A stretch of 64,000 nt of DNA, from assembly GCF_001905735.1 (NCBI RefSeq), contig NZ_LISW01000001.1, positions 802,603 through 866,602 of the forward strand. The letters are read 5' to 3'. Positions 43,879 through 51,985 of this stretch are shown in pieces. This stretch comes from Streptomyces sp. CB01249. GTDB lineage: Bacteria; Actinomycetota; Actinomycetes; Streptomycetales; Streptomycetaceae. Below the pieces are notes generated by a model. It did not search any database and was not told the DNA's origin. It saw only the letters and a program-made list of their open reading frames with translations. The position numbers and the translations under genes were made by a program. Positions within the stretch are counted from its first letter, which is position 1. Every line of letters starts with the position of its first letter.

Positions 43879-45540
43879 TCAGGGGGCGGTCCAGGTCATG
43901 ACCGGGGTCGTGATCTGGCTGGTCTGCGTCGTGGGCTGGTAGTTGAAGGAGTACGTGAGCGTGGCGCCGTGCGGGACGGTGACGGGGATCTCCCAGCGGC
44001 CGGACGCCTGGTCGTAGGTCAGGAAGTAGTTCTGCGGGGCGCCGCCGTCGATGCGGTACTGCACGGTGACGAAGCTCGCCTCGAAGTTCTTCGGGGTGAA
44101 CCGGATGGCGGTGGCCGGGCTGGTCACCACGGACTGCGTGTACGGCTCCGTACCGCTCCCGCCGTCGTCACCGGGGTCGGTCGGGTCGGTCGGGTCCGTG
44201 GGATCGGTGGGGTCCGTGGGGTCCGTCGGGTCCGTGGGGTCCGTCGGGTCGGTGGTGCCGGAGGAGCCGGTCGACCACAGGGGCTTCTTGATCTCGGCGA
44301 CGAAGTTGTTCAGCACCGTGGCGTTGGCCTGGACGCGCGAGTCGCCCCAGTTGCCGTTCGCGCAGCCCGGACCACCCGCCTGGGCGCCGGGGGAGCACTG
44401 CCACTGCGTCTGGGAGTCCCAGTCGGTGTTGATGTAGGCCGCCGCGCGGATGACGTCCTTGTTGGTGTTCACCCAGTCGAAGTAGCCGGCGTGCCAGCCG
44501 TCCCAGATGGCCTGGCCGCTCGCGGGCGCCGGGCTGTTGGTGAAGATGCAGCTCGTGCTGCCCGCCCCGGTCCTGGCACCCTGCGGCGCGGCCTCGGCGA
44601 CCATCGCGGGCTTGCCGTGCGAGCGGGCGAAGTCCAGCACCCGGTTCTGCAGGCCCACCGGATCGGTGTCGTGCGCACCGCAGCCCCACTGGGTCTGCAC
44701 GGAGCGGGAGTTGTAGAACGCCGACAGTCCGACCCAGTCGACGTAGGCGTCACCGGGGTACCAGTTGTCGAAGTGCTTGGGGTCGGTGACGACGTAGCCC
44801 CACTCCGGGTGGTCGGTGCTGGTGTTCACCGGCCACGCGGCGCTCTGCCAGACCGTCGCGACCCGGGAGGCGCCGAGCGCGTCGATGCGGCCCTTGATGT
44901 AGCGGAAGGCGTCCTTGTAGAAGTCGGCGCTGTAGCAGTTCCACGGCCCGTCGTACTCGTAGCCGATGCGCAGCAGGATGTCCCGGTCGTAGCTCTTGAA
45001 CCGGTTGATCATCTCGTCGACCTTGGCGCGGTACTGAGTGATCAGGTTGGGGCTGCCGGCCGTCACGTCGTCGTCGTTGCGCCCGATGATGGCGCGCAGC
45101 GGCTGGTTGTTGCAGCCGGAGGTGGCGTCGGAGAGGTAGAGCCCGACGGCCACGGCCGCACCTGGGTACTCGTTCATCGTCCGGGCGAAGTCCACCGTGC
45201 CCGCGCCCCAGTTCACCGGCCCGTCCATGCCGGCCAGCGGGGCGGGCGAGCCGCCGAGCACCAGGTTGGTGTAGAGGGTGACACCGCCCGGGGCCGGTGC
45301 GCCCAGCTCCTGGCGGCCCAGGACGTCGGTGCGGTAGTCGGACAGCGTGTCGCTGTCCTGGCCCATCACCATCATGACCTTGCCGTCGGCCGGCACACCG
45401 CGTCCCGACGGCGCGGTCGCGGTGGCCGCCGAGGCGGGGGAGAGGGTGCCGAGCCCGGCGAAGGAGAGCAGGGCGGCGAGGGCCACGGCCCCCGACCCCA
45501 CCGCTCGCAGCAGTGGTCGGCGAGTCGTCGGGTGTCTCAT
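43879..45540 (-). CDS. Secreted clan GH-A-like glycosidase, paralogue B, with CBM56-like C-terminal domain
   Basis: A 553-residue exported protein: signal peptide (about 1-39), catalytic region with LRIGYEYDGPWN (E195), YPGDAYVDWVGLSAF and HGKPAMVAEAAP (E316), a linker of about nine Thr-Asp-Pro repeats, and a C-terminal domain (about 455-553) containing VTVQYRIDGG and FLTYDQASGRWEIPV, which resembles CBM56 beta-1,3-glucan-binding modules. It shares block order with the downstream paralogue but adds the binding domain. The tail suggests a fungal beta-1,3-glucan substrate. The gene diverges from the sugar ABC importer, across CGAAA-type operators. Confidence 0.68.
   Translation of the reverse strand: MRHPTTRRPLLRAVGSGAVALAALLSFAGLGTLSPASAATATAPSGRGVPADGKVMMVMGQDSDTLSDYRTDVLGRQELGAPAPGGVTLYTNLVLGGSPAPLAGMDGPVNWGAGTVDFARTMNEYPGAAVAVGLYLSDATSGCNNQPLRAIIGRNDDDVTAGSPNLITQYRAKVDEMINRFKSYDRDILLRIGYEYDGPWNCYSADFYKDAFRYIKGRIDALGASRVATVWQSAAWPVNTSTDHPEWGYVVTDPKHFDNWYPGDAYVDWVGLSAFYNSRSVQTQWGCGAHDTDPVGLQNRVLDFARSHGKPAMVAEAAPQGARTGAGSTSCIFTNSPAPASGQAIWDGWHAGYFDWVNTNKDVIRAAAYINTDWDSQTQWQCSPGAQAGGPGCANGNWGDSRVQANATVLNNFVAEIKKPLWSTGSSGTTDPTDPTDPTDPTDPTDPTDPTDPTDPGDDGGSGTEPYTQSVVTSPATAIRFTPKNFEASFVTVQYRIDGGAPQNYFLTYDQASGRWEIPVTVPHGATLTYSFNYQPTTQTSQITTPVMTWTAP
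44173..44253 (-). repeat. Tandem 9-bp repeats encoding a Thr-Asp-Pro linker
   Basis: About nine in-frame copies of a 9-bp unit (consensus GGGGTCCGT or CGGGTCGGT on the plus strand) encode the TDP linker. The copies differ only at third positions, so copy number may vary between strains. Confidence 0.85.
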
Positions 45541-45617
45541 GGCGGCTCCAGAGAAGGGGGTGGGTGTCCGTTGAGCGCTCGAATGATGGAGCCCGCGGGC
45601 GGGCGGAGCAAGGGCTT

Positions 45618-45630
45618 ACGAAATTTTCGT
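45618..45630. promoter_or_regulatory. CGAAA-N-TTTCG operator
   Basis: ACGAAA-T-TTTCGT is a perfect 6-1-6 palindrome. A CGAA-N-TTCG core is, as I recall, what the xylobiose regulator BxlR of streptomycetes binds, and it agrees with the LacI gene at the end of this operon. It is 78 bases upstream of the start of the CBM56-tailed gene. Confidence 0.65.
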
Positions 45631-45777
45631 TGACCGGTGCAGGTCAGCGCCGCCTCGCTACGAAACTTTGCCAAGTGGCCGGGATCGGCGCGCCCGTTCT
45701 GTCCATCTCACACGTGTTCTGGGGTGACTTGGATGGCTCAAACGCGCGTGACCGAAACGGTATCCCGTAGTTTTTCG

Positions 45778-45800
45778 CGAAACTCTTGACAGATGTTTCG
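45778..45800 (+). promoter_or_regulatory. Promoter of the sugar importer operon bracketed by an inverted repeat
   Basis: CGAAAC and GTTTCG form an inverted repeat with an 11-base gap that encloses the -35 box TTGACA (45786-45791). No strong -10 box is seen 17-18 bases downstream. Repressor binding here would block RNA polymerase directly. Confidence 0.55.
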
Positions 45801-45853
45801 CTTCACGGCGACCTTGGTGCGACTTCATCCCGCACCTGTCCCGGAGGACCACC

Positions 45854-47134
45854 ATGGGCCGTACGCGTGCCCGCAGAACCGCCGCCGCGCTCGCCGCCGC
45901 CGTCTCCCTCGTCGCCCTGTCCGCCTGCGGCGCGGACAGCGGGGACGCCGACGGAAAGATCACCCTGACCGTCGCCACCTTCAGCGACTTCGGCTACAAG
46001 CCGCTGATCAAGGAGTACGAGAAGGCGCACCCCGACATCGTCATCAAGGAGCGCATCTCCCAGTTCGACCAGCACCACAACCAGCTGTCCACGCAGATCG
46101 CGTCGGGCAGCGGCGCGGCCGACGTCGTCGCGATCGAGGAGGGCTACCTCCCCAAGTTCCGCGCGGTGAAGGACAAGTTCACCAACCTCGCCGACTACGG
46201 CGCCGACAAGCGCAAGAGCGAGTACCTGGACTGGAAGTGGGACCAGGGCACCCTCGGCGGCACCGACTTCGTGATGGGCTACGGCACCGATGTCGGAAGC
46301 CTGGCCATCTGCTACCGCAAGGACCTGTTCGCGCAGGCCGGGCTCCCCACCGACCGCGAGGAGGTCGGCAAGCTCTGGCCCACCTGGGACGCGTACTTCG
46401 CCACCGGCGAGACCTTCCGCGCGAAGGTCAAGGACAAGGCCTGGTTCGACAGTTCGGGCAACATCTTCACCGCGATGATGAACCAGACCCAGTACGGGTT
46501 CTTCGACGCCGAGGACAAGTACATCGGCGAGACCAACCCCAAGGTGCACGAGTTCTTCGACGCCACCGCCAAGGCCACGGCCAACCACCAGTCGGCCAAC
46601 CTCCAGCCCTTCAGCCAGCAGTGGAACGCCGGCATCAAGCAGGGCCGCATGGCCACCATGACCTGCCCCGCCTGGATGACCGGCCAGATCAAGACCGCCG
46701 CCGGTGAGGCGAACGCCGGCAAGTGGGACATCGCGGCCGTCCCCGGCGGCGGTGGCAACTGGGGCGGGTCCTTCCTCACCGTCCCCAAGCAGAGCAAGCA
46801 CGTGAAGGAAGCCGCCGCGCTGGCCGACTTCCTGACCTCCGCCGCCTCCCAGAAGAAGATCTTCACCGGCCCCGTCGGCGCGCTGCCCTCCCTCGTCACC
46901 GTCCTGAACGACCCGGAGATCAAGGGCACCAAGCAGCCCTACTTCAGTGACGCGCCCACCGGCGAGATCTTCGTGTCCTCGGCCAAGAGCCTCAAGCCGA
47001 ACTACCGCGGCACCAAGGACCAGCAGGCCCGCATCCCCTTCGGCAACGCCCTCCAGCTCGTGGAGCAGGGCAAGGCCGACCCGGACAAGGCATGGAACAA
47101 GGCGCTCGAAGAGGCGAAGAAGAACCTCCGCTGA
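45854..47134 (+). CDS. Sugar ABC transporter substrate-binding lipoprotein
   Basis: A 426-residue lipoprotein of the family 1 sugar-binding type: lipobox LSAC (C25), then a two-lobed fold with ITLTVATFSDFGYKPLIKEY and the MTCPAWMTGQI ligand-loop region. Aromatic residues in these segments fit an oligosaccharide ligand. It heads an operon with two permeases, a GH43 enzyme and a LacI regulator, so xylobiose or other (arabino)xylo-oligosaccharides are the likely ligand. No ATPase gene is included; the general MsiK-type ATPase elsewhere probably serves, as is common in Streptomyces sugar importers. Confidence 0.9.
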   Translation: MGRTRARRTAAALAAAVSLVALSACGADSGDADGKITLTVATFSDFGYKPLIKEYEKAHPDIVIKERISQFDQHHNQLSTQIASGSGAADVVAIEEGYLPKFRAVKDKFTNLADYGADKRKSEYLDWKWDQGTLGGTDFVMGYGTDVGSLAICYRKDLFAQAGLPTDREEVGKLWPTWDAYFATGETFRAKVKDKAWFDSSGNIFTAMMNQTQYGFFDAEDKYIGETNPKVHEFFDATAKATANHQSANLQPFSQQWNAGIKQGRMATMTCPAWMTGQIKTAAGEANAGKWDIAAVPGGGGNWGGSFLTVPKQSKHVKEAAALADFLTSAASQKKIFTGPVGALPSLVTVLNDPEIKGTKQPYFSDAPTGEIFVSSAKSLKPNYRGTKDQQARIPFGNALQLVEQGKADPDKAWNKALEEAKKNLR

Positions 47135-47223
47135 CCTGAGCGGCGGTGCCGGCGCCGACCCGGCACCGCCGCAGCCTCCCACCCCACCCCGTCCGACCCC
47201 GACACACCACACGGAGTACGCGC

Positions 47224-48174
47224 ATGGCGCTCCAGGCACGCATCCGACCGGGCACCGGAAGGAGCGGACGCCGAGCCGGCCGGCTGCGGCCGGAGCGGCA
47301 TCTGCTGCCCTACCTCTTCATCGCCCCCTTCTTCGTCGTCTTCGGCATCTTCGGGCTCTACCCGCTCCTCCAGACCTTCTGGGTCTCGCTCCACGACTGG
47401 GACCGGCTGGCCGGGCCCGGCCAGTGGACCGGACTCGACAACTTCACCCGCCTCCTCGGCGACTCCGACTTCTACACCGCCACCTACAACACCTTCAGCA
47501 TCTTCGTGCTCTCCACCGCCCCGCAGCTGGTCGCCGCCATCGCGCTGGCCTGGCTGCTGGACCGCAAGCTCCGCGCGAGCAGCGTGTGGCGGGCCCTCGT
47601 CCTCGTACCGCAGTACGTCTCCGTGGTCGCCGTCGCCCTCGTCTTCTCGCAGCTTTTCGGCCGGGACTTCGGCATCGTCAACTGGGCCCTGGAAGGGCTC
47701 GGCATCATTAGCTCACCCGTCGACTGGACCGCCGACACCTGGAGTTCGCACCTCGCGATCAGCTTCATGGTCATGTGGCGCTGGACCGGCTACAACGCCC
47801 TGATCTACCTCGCCGCGATGCAGGCCGTCCCCCGCGAGCTGTACGAGTCCGCCCAGATCGACGGCGCGGGGCGGCTGCGCACCTTCCTCAAGGTCACCCT
47901 CCCGGCGATCCGTCCGACCGTCGTGTTCACGGTGGTCATCTCCACCATCGGCGGACTCCAGCTCTTCGCCGAACCCTTCCTCTTCGACCAGCAGGGCAAC
48001 GCCGAGGGTGGCGCCGAGCACCAGTTCCAGACCCTGACGCTGATGCTCTACAAGTACGGCTTCATCAACAACGACGCCGGATACGCCTCCGCCATCTCCT
48101 GGGTGCTCTTCCTCGTCATCGCGGTCGTCGCCGCAATCAACTTCCTGCTCGTACGCCGTTCCGACCGCGGCTGA
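47224..48174 (+). CDS. Sugar ABC transporter permease (MalF-type)
   Basis: A 316-residue membrane protein with six main helices. It begins with a basic tail, then YLFIAPFFVVFGIFGLYPLLQTFWVSL, and has the EAA loop around YESAQIDGAGRLRTFLKVTLPAI. ATG 47224 has GGAG nine bases upstream. It forms the channel with the next gene product. Confidence 0.92.
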   Translation: MALQARIRPGTGRSGRRAGRLRPERHLLPYLFIAPFFVVFGIFGLYPLLQTFWVSLHDWDRLAGPGQWTGLDNFTRLLGDSDFYTATYNTFSIFVLSTAPQLVAAIALAWLLDRKLRASSVWRALVLVPQYVSVVAVALVFSQLFGRDFGIVNWALEGLGIISSPVDWTADTWSSHLAISFMVMWRWTGYNALIYLAAMQAVPRELYESAQIDGAGRLRTFLKVTLPAIRPTVVFTVVISTIGGLQLFAEPFLFDQQGNAEGGAEHQFQTLTLMLYKYGFINNDAGYASAISWVLFLVIAVVAAINFLLVRRSDRG

Positions 48175-48194
48175 CCCGGCAACAGGAGAAACCC

Positions 48195-49109
48195 ATGGCC
48201 GTCACCACACCCACCCGGGTCCCCGCACCCCGCAGCGCCGAAGGGCGGGGCCGCCGTCGCCACCGGCCGCCCCGCACCGGCCCCCGCCGCCCGGACCGCC
48301 CCGGCGCACTCGCGTACGGCGTGCTCGCCGCGATCACCGCCGCCTCGGTCTTCCCGCTCTACTGGAGCTTCGTCGTCGCCTCGCACGACGACAACTCGGT
48401 CCTCGCGGGCTCCACCCCGCCCCTGGTCCCCGGCGGGCACCTCTTCGAGAACATCCAGCGCGTCTTCGAGCTCTCCGCCTTCTGGCAGGCCCTGGGCAAC
48501 TCGCTGATCGTCGCCTCCACCACCGCCGTCAGCAACGTGCTGCTGTCCTCCCTGGCTGGCTTCGCCTTCGCCAAACTCCGCTTCCCCGGCCGCGGCTTCC
48601 TGCTCGTCTGCGTCGTCGTCACCGTCATGGTCCCGACCCAGCTCGGCATCATCCCGCTCTACATGCTCGTCACCGACATGGGCCTGTACGGGAAGCTCTC
48701 CGCGCTCATCGTCCCCGCCCTGGTCTCCGCGATCGGCGTGTTCTGGATGCGGCAGGCCGTCGAGGAGAACATCCCCGACGAGCTGATCGAGGCCGCCCGG
48801 ATGGACGGCGCGGGCCTGCTGCGCAGCTACTGGCACGTGGTGGTGCCCGGTGTACGCACCACCGCGACCGTCCTCGGGATGTTCACGTTCATGTTCGCCT
48901 GGAACGACTACTTCTGGCCGCTCATCGCCCTGCCGCCGGAGAACGGCACCGTGCAGATCGCGCTCAACCAGCTCGCGGCCGGCTACTACACCGACTACAC
49001 CCTCATGCTCGCGGGAGTCGTGGTGTCCGTCCTCCCGGTGCTGGTCGTCTTCACCGTCCTGGCCCGCCGCATCGTCTCGGGAGTGATGGCCGGCGCGGTC
49101 AAGGGCTGA
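48195..49109 (+). CDS. Sugar ABC transporter permease (MalG-type)
   Basis: A 304-residue membrane protein with six helices after a basic, Pro/Arg-rich N-terminal tail of ~45 residues. The EAA loop appears as DELIEAARMDGAGLLRSYWHVVVP. AGGAG (48184-48188) precedes the ATG. It completes the importer channel, 20 bases after the MalF-type gene. Confidence 0.92.
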   Translation: MAVTTPTRVPAPRSAEGRGRRRHRPPRTGPRRPDRPGALAYGVLAAITAASVFPLYWSFVVASHDDNSVLAGSTPPLVPGGHLFENIQRVFELSAFWQALGNSLIVASTTAVSNVLLSSLAGFAFAKLRFPGRGFLLVCVVVTVMVPTQLGIIPLYMLVTDMGLYGKLSALIVPALVSAIGVFWMRQAVEENIPDELIEAARMDGAGLLRSYWHVVVPGVRTTATVLGMFTFMFAWNDYFWPLIALPPENGTVQIALNQLAAGYYTDYTLMLAGVVVSVLPVLVVFTVLARRIVSGVMAGAVKG

Positions 49110-49153
49110 CCTCGTGGCACACCCCCCCTCCGTATCCACGTCTCAGGAGACAC

Positions 49154-50854
49154 ATGACCGCCGCGCCGAGCGTCAGCGCACCCGGCCCCACCGGCGACAG
49201 CGCCGGGGCCATCAACAACCCCGTGCTGCCCGGATTCCACCCCGACCCCTCGATCCTGCGGGTCGGCACCGACTACTACCTCGCCACCTCCACCTTCGAG
49301 TGGCTCCCCGGAGTCACCCTCCACCACTCCCGCGACCTCGTGCACTGGCGGTCCCTGGGCGGGATGCTGGACCAGGACCGGCTGGTCGAACTGACCGGCA
49401 GACCCGACTCCGGCGGAGTCTGGGCGCCCTGCCTCTCGTACACCGACGGGGAGTTCCACCTCGTCTACAGCGACGTCACCAACCTCTCCGGCGCGTTCAA
49501 GGACGTCCGCAACCAGGTCATCACCGCACCCACCCCGCAGGGGCCCTGGTCCGACCCGGTGCCGTTCCCCTCGCACGGCTTCGACCCCTCGCTCTTCCAC
49601 GACGACGGCCCCGGCGGCGACGGACGCAGCTGGGCCCTGTGGATGGAGTGGGACCACCGCCCCGGCCGCCACCCCTTCGGCGGGATCCTGCTCCAGGAAT
49701 GGGACCGCGCCGCCCGCCGCGTCACCGGCCCGGTCCACCGCATCTTCACCGGCACCGGTCTCGCCCACACCGAGGGTCCCCACCTCTACCACCGCGACGG
49801 CCGGTACTACCTGGTCACCGCCGAGGGCGGCACCGGCTGGAACCACGCCGTGACCGTCGCCCGCTCCCACCGCCCCGAAGGCCCGTACGAGACCGACCCG
49901 GCCGGGCCCCTGCTCACCTCCGCCGGACACGCGGACCACCCGCTCCAGAAGGCGGGCCACGGCAGCCTGGTCGCCACCCCCGCCGGGGAGTGGTACCTCG
50001 CCCACCTTGTCGCCCGCCCGCTCACCCCGCGCGGCGCCTGCGTCATGGGCCGGGAGACCGCGATCCAGCGCATCGAGTGGACGCCCGACGGCTGGCCCCG
50101 GCTCGCCGCCGCCCCCGGCGAGGACCCCGCCGCGCCCCGCACCACCGTGCCCGGCCCCGCCCTGCCCCCGGCACCCGTCCCGGGCCCGCCCGCCCGCGAC
50201 GACTTCGACGCACCGGACCTCGGCCCCGTCTGGTCCACCCTGCGCCGCCACCCCGCCCCGGACTGGCTGAGCCTCACCGAGCGCCCGGGCCACCTCCGGC
50301 TGCGCGGCGCCCAGTCGCTCGGCTCCACCCACCACCAGTCCCTGGTCGCCCGCCGCCAGCAGGACCCCGGCCTCACCTTCACCACCGCGATGAGCGCCGA
50401 GCCCGGCTCACCGCTCCAGATGTCGGGGCTCGTCCACTACTACAACTCGACGCTCTGGCACTACCTCCACCTCACCTGGGACGAGGAGCTGGGCCGCGTC
50501 CTGCGCCTGGGCGTCTGCGACCACGGGGCGTACCGCGAACCCTGCGCGCCCCTGCCCGTCGGCGCCGGGCCCCTGGAGCTGCGCCTCGCCGTACGGGGGG
50601 AGCGCGCCCGGTTCTCCGTACGCCCCGCGGGGCAGGACGCCTGGCAGCCGGCCGGGCCCGAGCTGGACACCAGCCCGCTCTCCGACGAGAACGCCACCCA
50701 GGGCGACCCGGACACCGGCCACTTCCGCACCTGGGGCTTCACCGGCGCGTTCATCGGCCTGTGCGCCCAGGACCTCACGGGCGCGGGGGCACCCGCCGAC
50801 TTCGACTGGACCGAATACCGGGCCGATACCCTTCCCGGAGCGGCAGCACGATGA
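49154..50854 (+). CDS. GH43 beta-xylosidase / alpha-L-arabinofuranosidase (subfamily 11-like)
   Basis: A 566-residue cytoplasmic enzyme (no signal peptide). The GH43 triad is visible: general base D31 (FHPDPS), pKa modulator D144 (GFDPSLF) and general acid E207 (AHTEGPH). The N-terminal five-blade propeller is followed by the XynB-type beta-sandwich (about 350-566, starting DDFDAPDLGPVWSTLRR), as in GH43_11 xylosidases. It should split imported xylo-oligosaccharides to xylose. CAGGAG lies six bases upstream of the ATG. Its place between importer and LacI gene supports intracellular processing of the imported sugar. Confidence 0.92.
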   Translation: MTAAPSVSAPGPTGDSAGAINNPVLPGFHPDPSILRVGTDYYLATSTFEWLPGVTLHHSRDLVHWRSLGGMLDQDRLVELTGRPDSGGVWAPCLSYTDGEFHLVYSDVTNLSGAFKDVRNQVITAPTPQGPWSDPVPFPSHGFDPSLFHDDGPGGDGRSWALWMEWDHRPGRHPFGGILLQEWDRAARRVTGPVHRIFTGTGLAHTEGPHLYHRDGRYYLVTAEGGTGWNHAVTVARSHRPEGPYETDPAGPLLTSAGHADHPLQKAGHGSLVATPAGEWYLAHLVARPLTPRGACVMGRETAIQRIEWTPDGWPRLAAAPGEDPAAPRTTVPGPALPPAPVPGPPARDDFDAPDLGPVWSTLRRHPAPDWLSLTERPGHLRLRGAQSLGSTHHQSLVARRQQDPGLTFTTAMSAEPGSPLQMSGLVHYYNSTLWHYLHLTWDEELGRVLRLGVCDHGAYREPCAPLPVGAGPLELRLAVRGERARFSVRPAGQDAWQPAGPELDTSPLSDENATQGDPDTGHFRTWGFTGAFIGLCAQDLTGAGAPADFDWTEYRADTLPGAAAR

Positions 50855-50870
50855 CCCCACGCAGAAACGG

Positions 50871-51920
50871 ATGGCAAGGATGACGACGGAGACCACCGGC
50901 ACCCCGGGCAAGGTCACCCTGAACACGATCGCCTCGGTGGCCGGTGTCTCCGTCTCCACGGTCTCCAAGGTGCTCAACGACCGCTCCGACGTCTCCGCGG
51001 AGACCAAGGAGCGCGTCGAGTCCGTCATGGACGACCTCGGATACGAACGGCGCCCCGCCCGCCGCCGGGGCAGCGTGGTCGACCTGGTCCTCAACGAGCT
51101 CGACAGCCTCTGGTCCGTCGAGATCATCCGGGGCGTGGACGAGGTCCTGGCCGAGGCGGGCGCCAGCATGGTGCTCTCCGCGGTCCACGGCCGCAGCGCC
51201 GACACCCGGGAGTGGCTGGACCAGCTCGCCGCGCGCCGCAGCAGCGGGGCGATCCTCGTCGTCTCCGACCTCACCTCGCAGCAGCGCAGACGGCTCACCG
51301 CGATGGACATCCCGTTCGTCCTGGTCGACCCCGTGGGCAACGTCGACGCGCTGGTCCCCACCGTCGGCGCCACCAACTGGGCGGGCGCCGTCAGCGCCAC
51401 CGAGCACCTGATCGAGCTCGGCCACACCCGGATCGCGCACCTCGCCGGACCCCGCCAGCTGCTGTGCAGCCGGGCCCGCGCGGACGGCTTCCGGGCGGCC
51501 ATGGAACGCGCCGAGCTGCCCGTACCGGACGGCTGGGTCTCGCACGGCGAGTTCAACGACCGCTCGGGCCGGCAGGAGATGGCCCGGCTGCTCGACGGGG
51601 CCGCCGAACGCGGTGAGGAGCCGCCCACCGCGGTCTTCGCCGCCAGCGACCTCCAGGCGCTGGGGGCCTTCGAGGTGCTGCGCGCCCGGGGCCTGGAGAT
51701 CCCGGCGGACATGAGCGTGGTCGGCTTCGACGACCTGCCCGTGGCGCGCTGGACCCACCCCGCCCTGACGACCGTGCGCCAGCCCCTGCTGGACATGGCC
51801 TCCATGGCGGCGACCACGCTGCTCCGGATCATCGACGGGGAACAGGTCGACACGCTGCGCCTGGAACTCTCGACCCGCCTGGAGGTACGCGGCTCCACCG
51901 CCGCGCCCCGTACCGCCTGA
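50871..51920 (+). CDS. LacI family transcriptional regulator (BxlR-like)
   Basis: A 349-residue repressor. The LacI helix-turn-helix TLNTIASVAGVSVSTVSKVLN is at about residues 16-36, with the hinge helix and a sugar-binding periplasmic-type domain after it. It starts 16 bases after the GH43 stop; a second ATG at 50880 is equally possible. As last gene of the operon it would sense the imported xylo-oligosaccharide or xylose and act on the CGAAA-type operators at the operon's promoter. It is less likely to be CebR, since the CebR boxes are elsewhere in the island. Confidence 0.88.
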   Translation: MARMTTETTGTPGKVTLNTIASVAGVSVSTVSKVLNDRSDVSAETKERVESVMDDLGYERRPARRRGSVVDLVLNELDSLWSVEIIRGVDEVLAEAGASMVLSAVHGRSADTREWLDQLAARRSSGAILVVSDLTSQQRRRLTAMDIPFVLVDPVGNVDALVPTVGATNWAGAVSATEHLIELGHTRIAHLAGPRQLLCSRARADGFRAAMERAELPVPDGWVSHGEFNDRSGRQEMARLLDGAAERGEEPPTAVFAASDLQALGAFEVLRARGLEIPADMSVVGFDDLPVARWTHPALTTVRQPLLDMASMAATTLLRIIDGEQVDTLRLELSTRLEVRGSTAAPRTA

Positions 51921-51933
51921 GGGACCACGCAGA

Positions 51934-51965
51934 AGGGCCCGGATGCCTTGCGGCATCCGGGCCCT
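51934..51965. terminator. Terminator after the LacI gene
   Basis: Perfect 14-bp arms (51934-51947 and 51952-51965) with tetraloop TTGC, 13 bases after the LacI stop and 20 bases before the stop of convergent pssA. Confidence 0.9.
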
Positions 51966-51985
51966 CGTGTCGTTCGTACCAGCCG

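Larger units (their letters stand above)
45541..45853. other. 313-base divergent regulatory region of the sugar importer operon
   Basis: No gene is seen. It contains ACGAAATTTTCGT (45618-45630), an imperfect copy CGAAACTTTGC (45661-45671), an isolated CGAAAC (45753-45758), and CGAAAC-N11-GTTTCG (45778-45800), which brackets a TTGACA -35 box at 45786-45791. The density of these elements suggests dual control of both divergent genes. Confidence 0.65.

Noticed and set aside
44173..44253. Possible CRISPR-like or other array because of regular repeats
   Set aside because: Units are 9 bp, contiguous, in frame, and encode a Pro-rich linker; there are no spacers or cas genes.
50871..51920. LacI gene as cebR itself
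   Set aside because: The gene ends an operon with a GH43 xylosidase and CGAAA-type sites; no CebR box occurs at this operon's promoter, so a BxlR-like role fits better.
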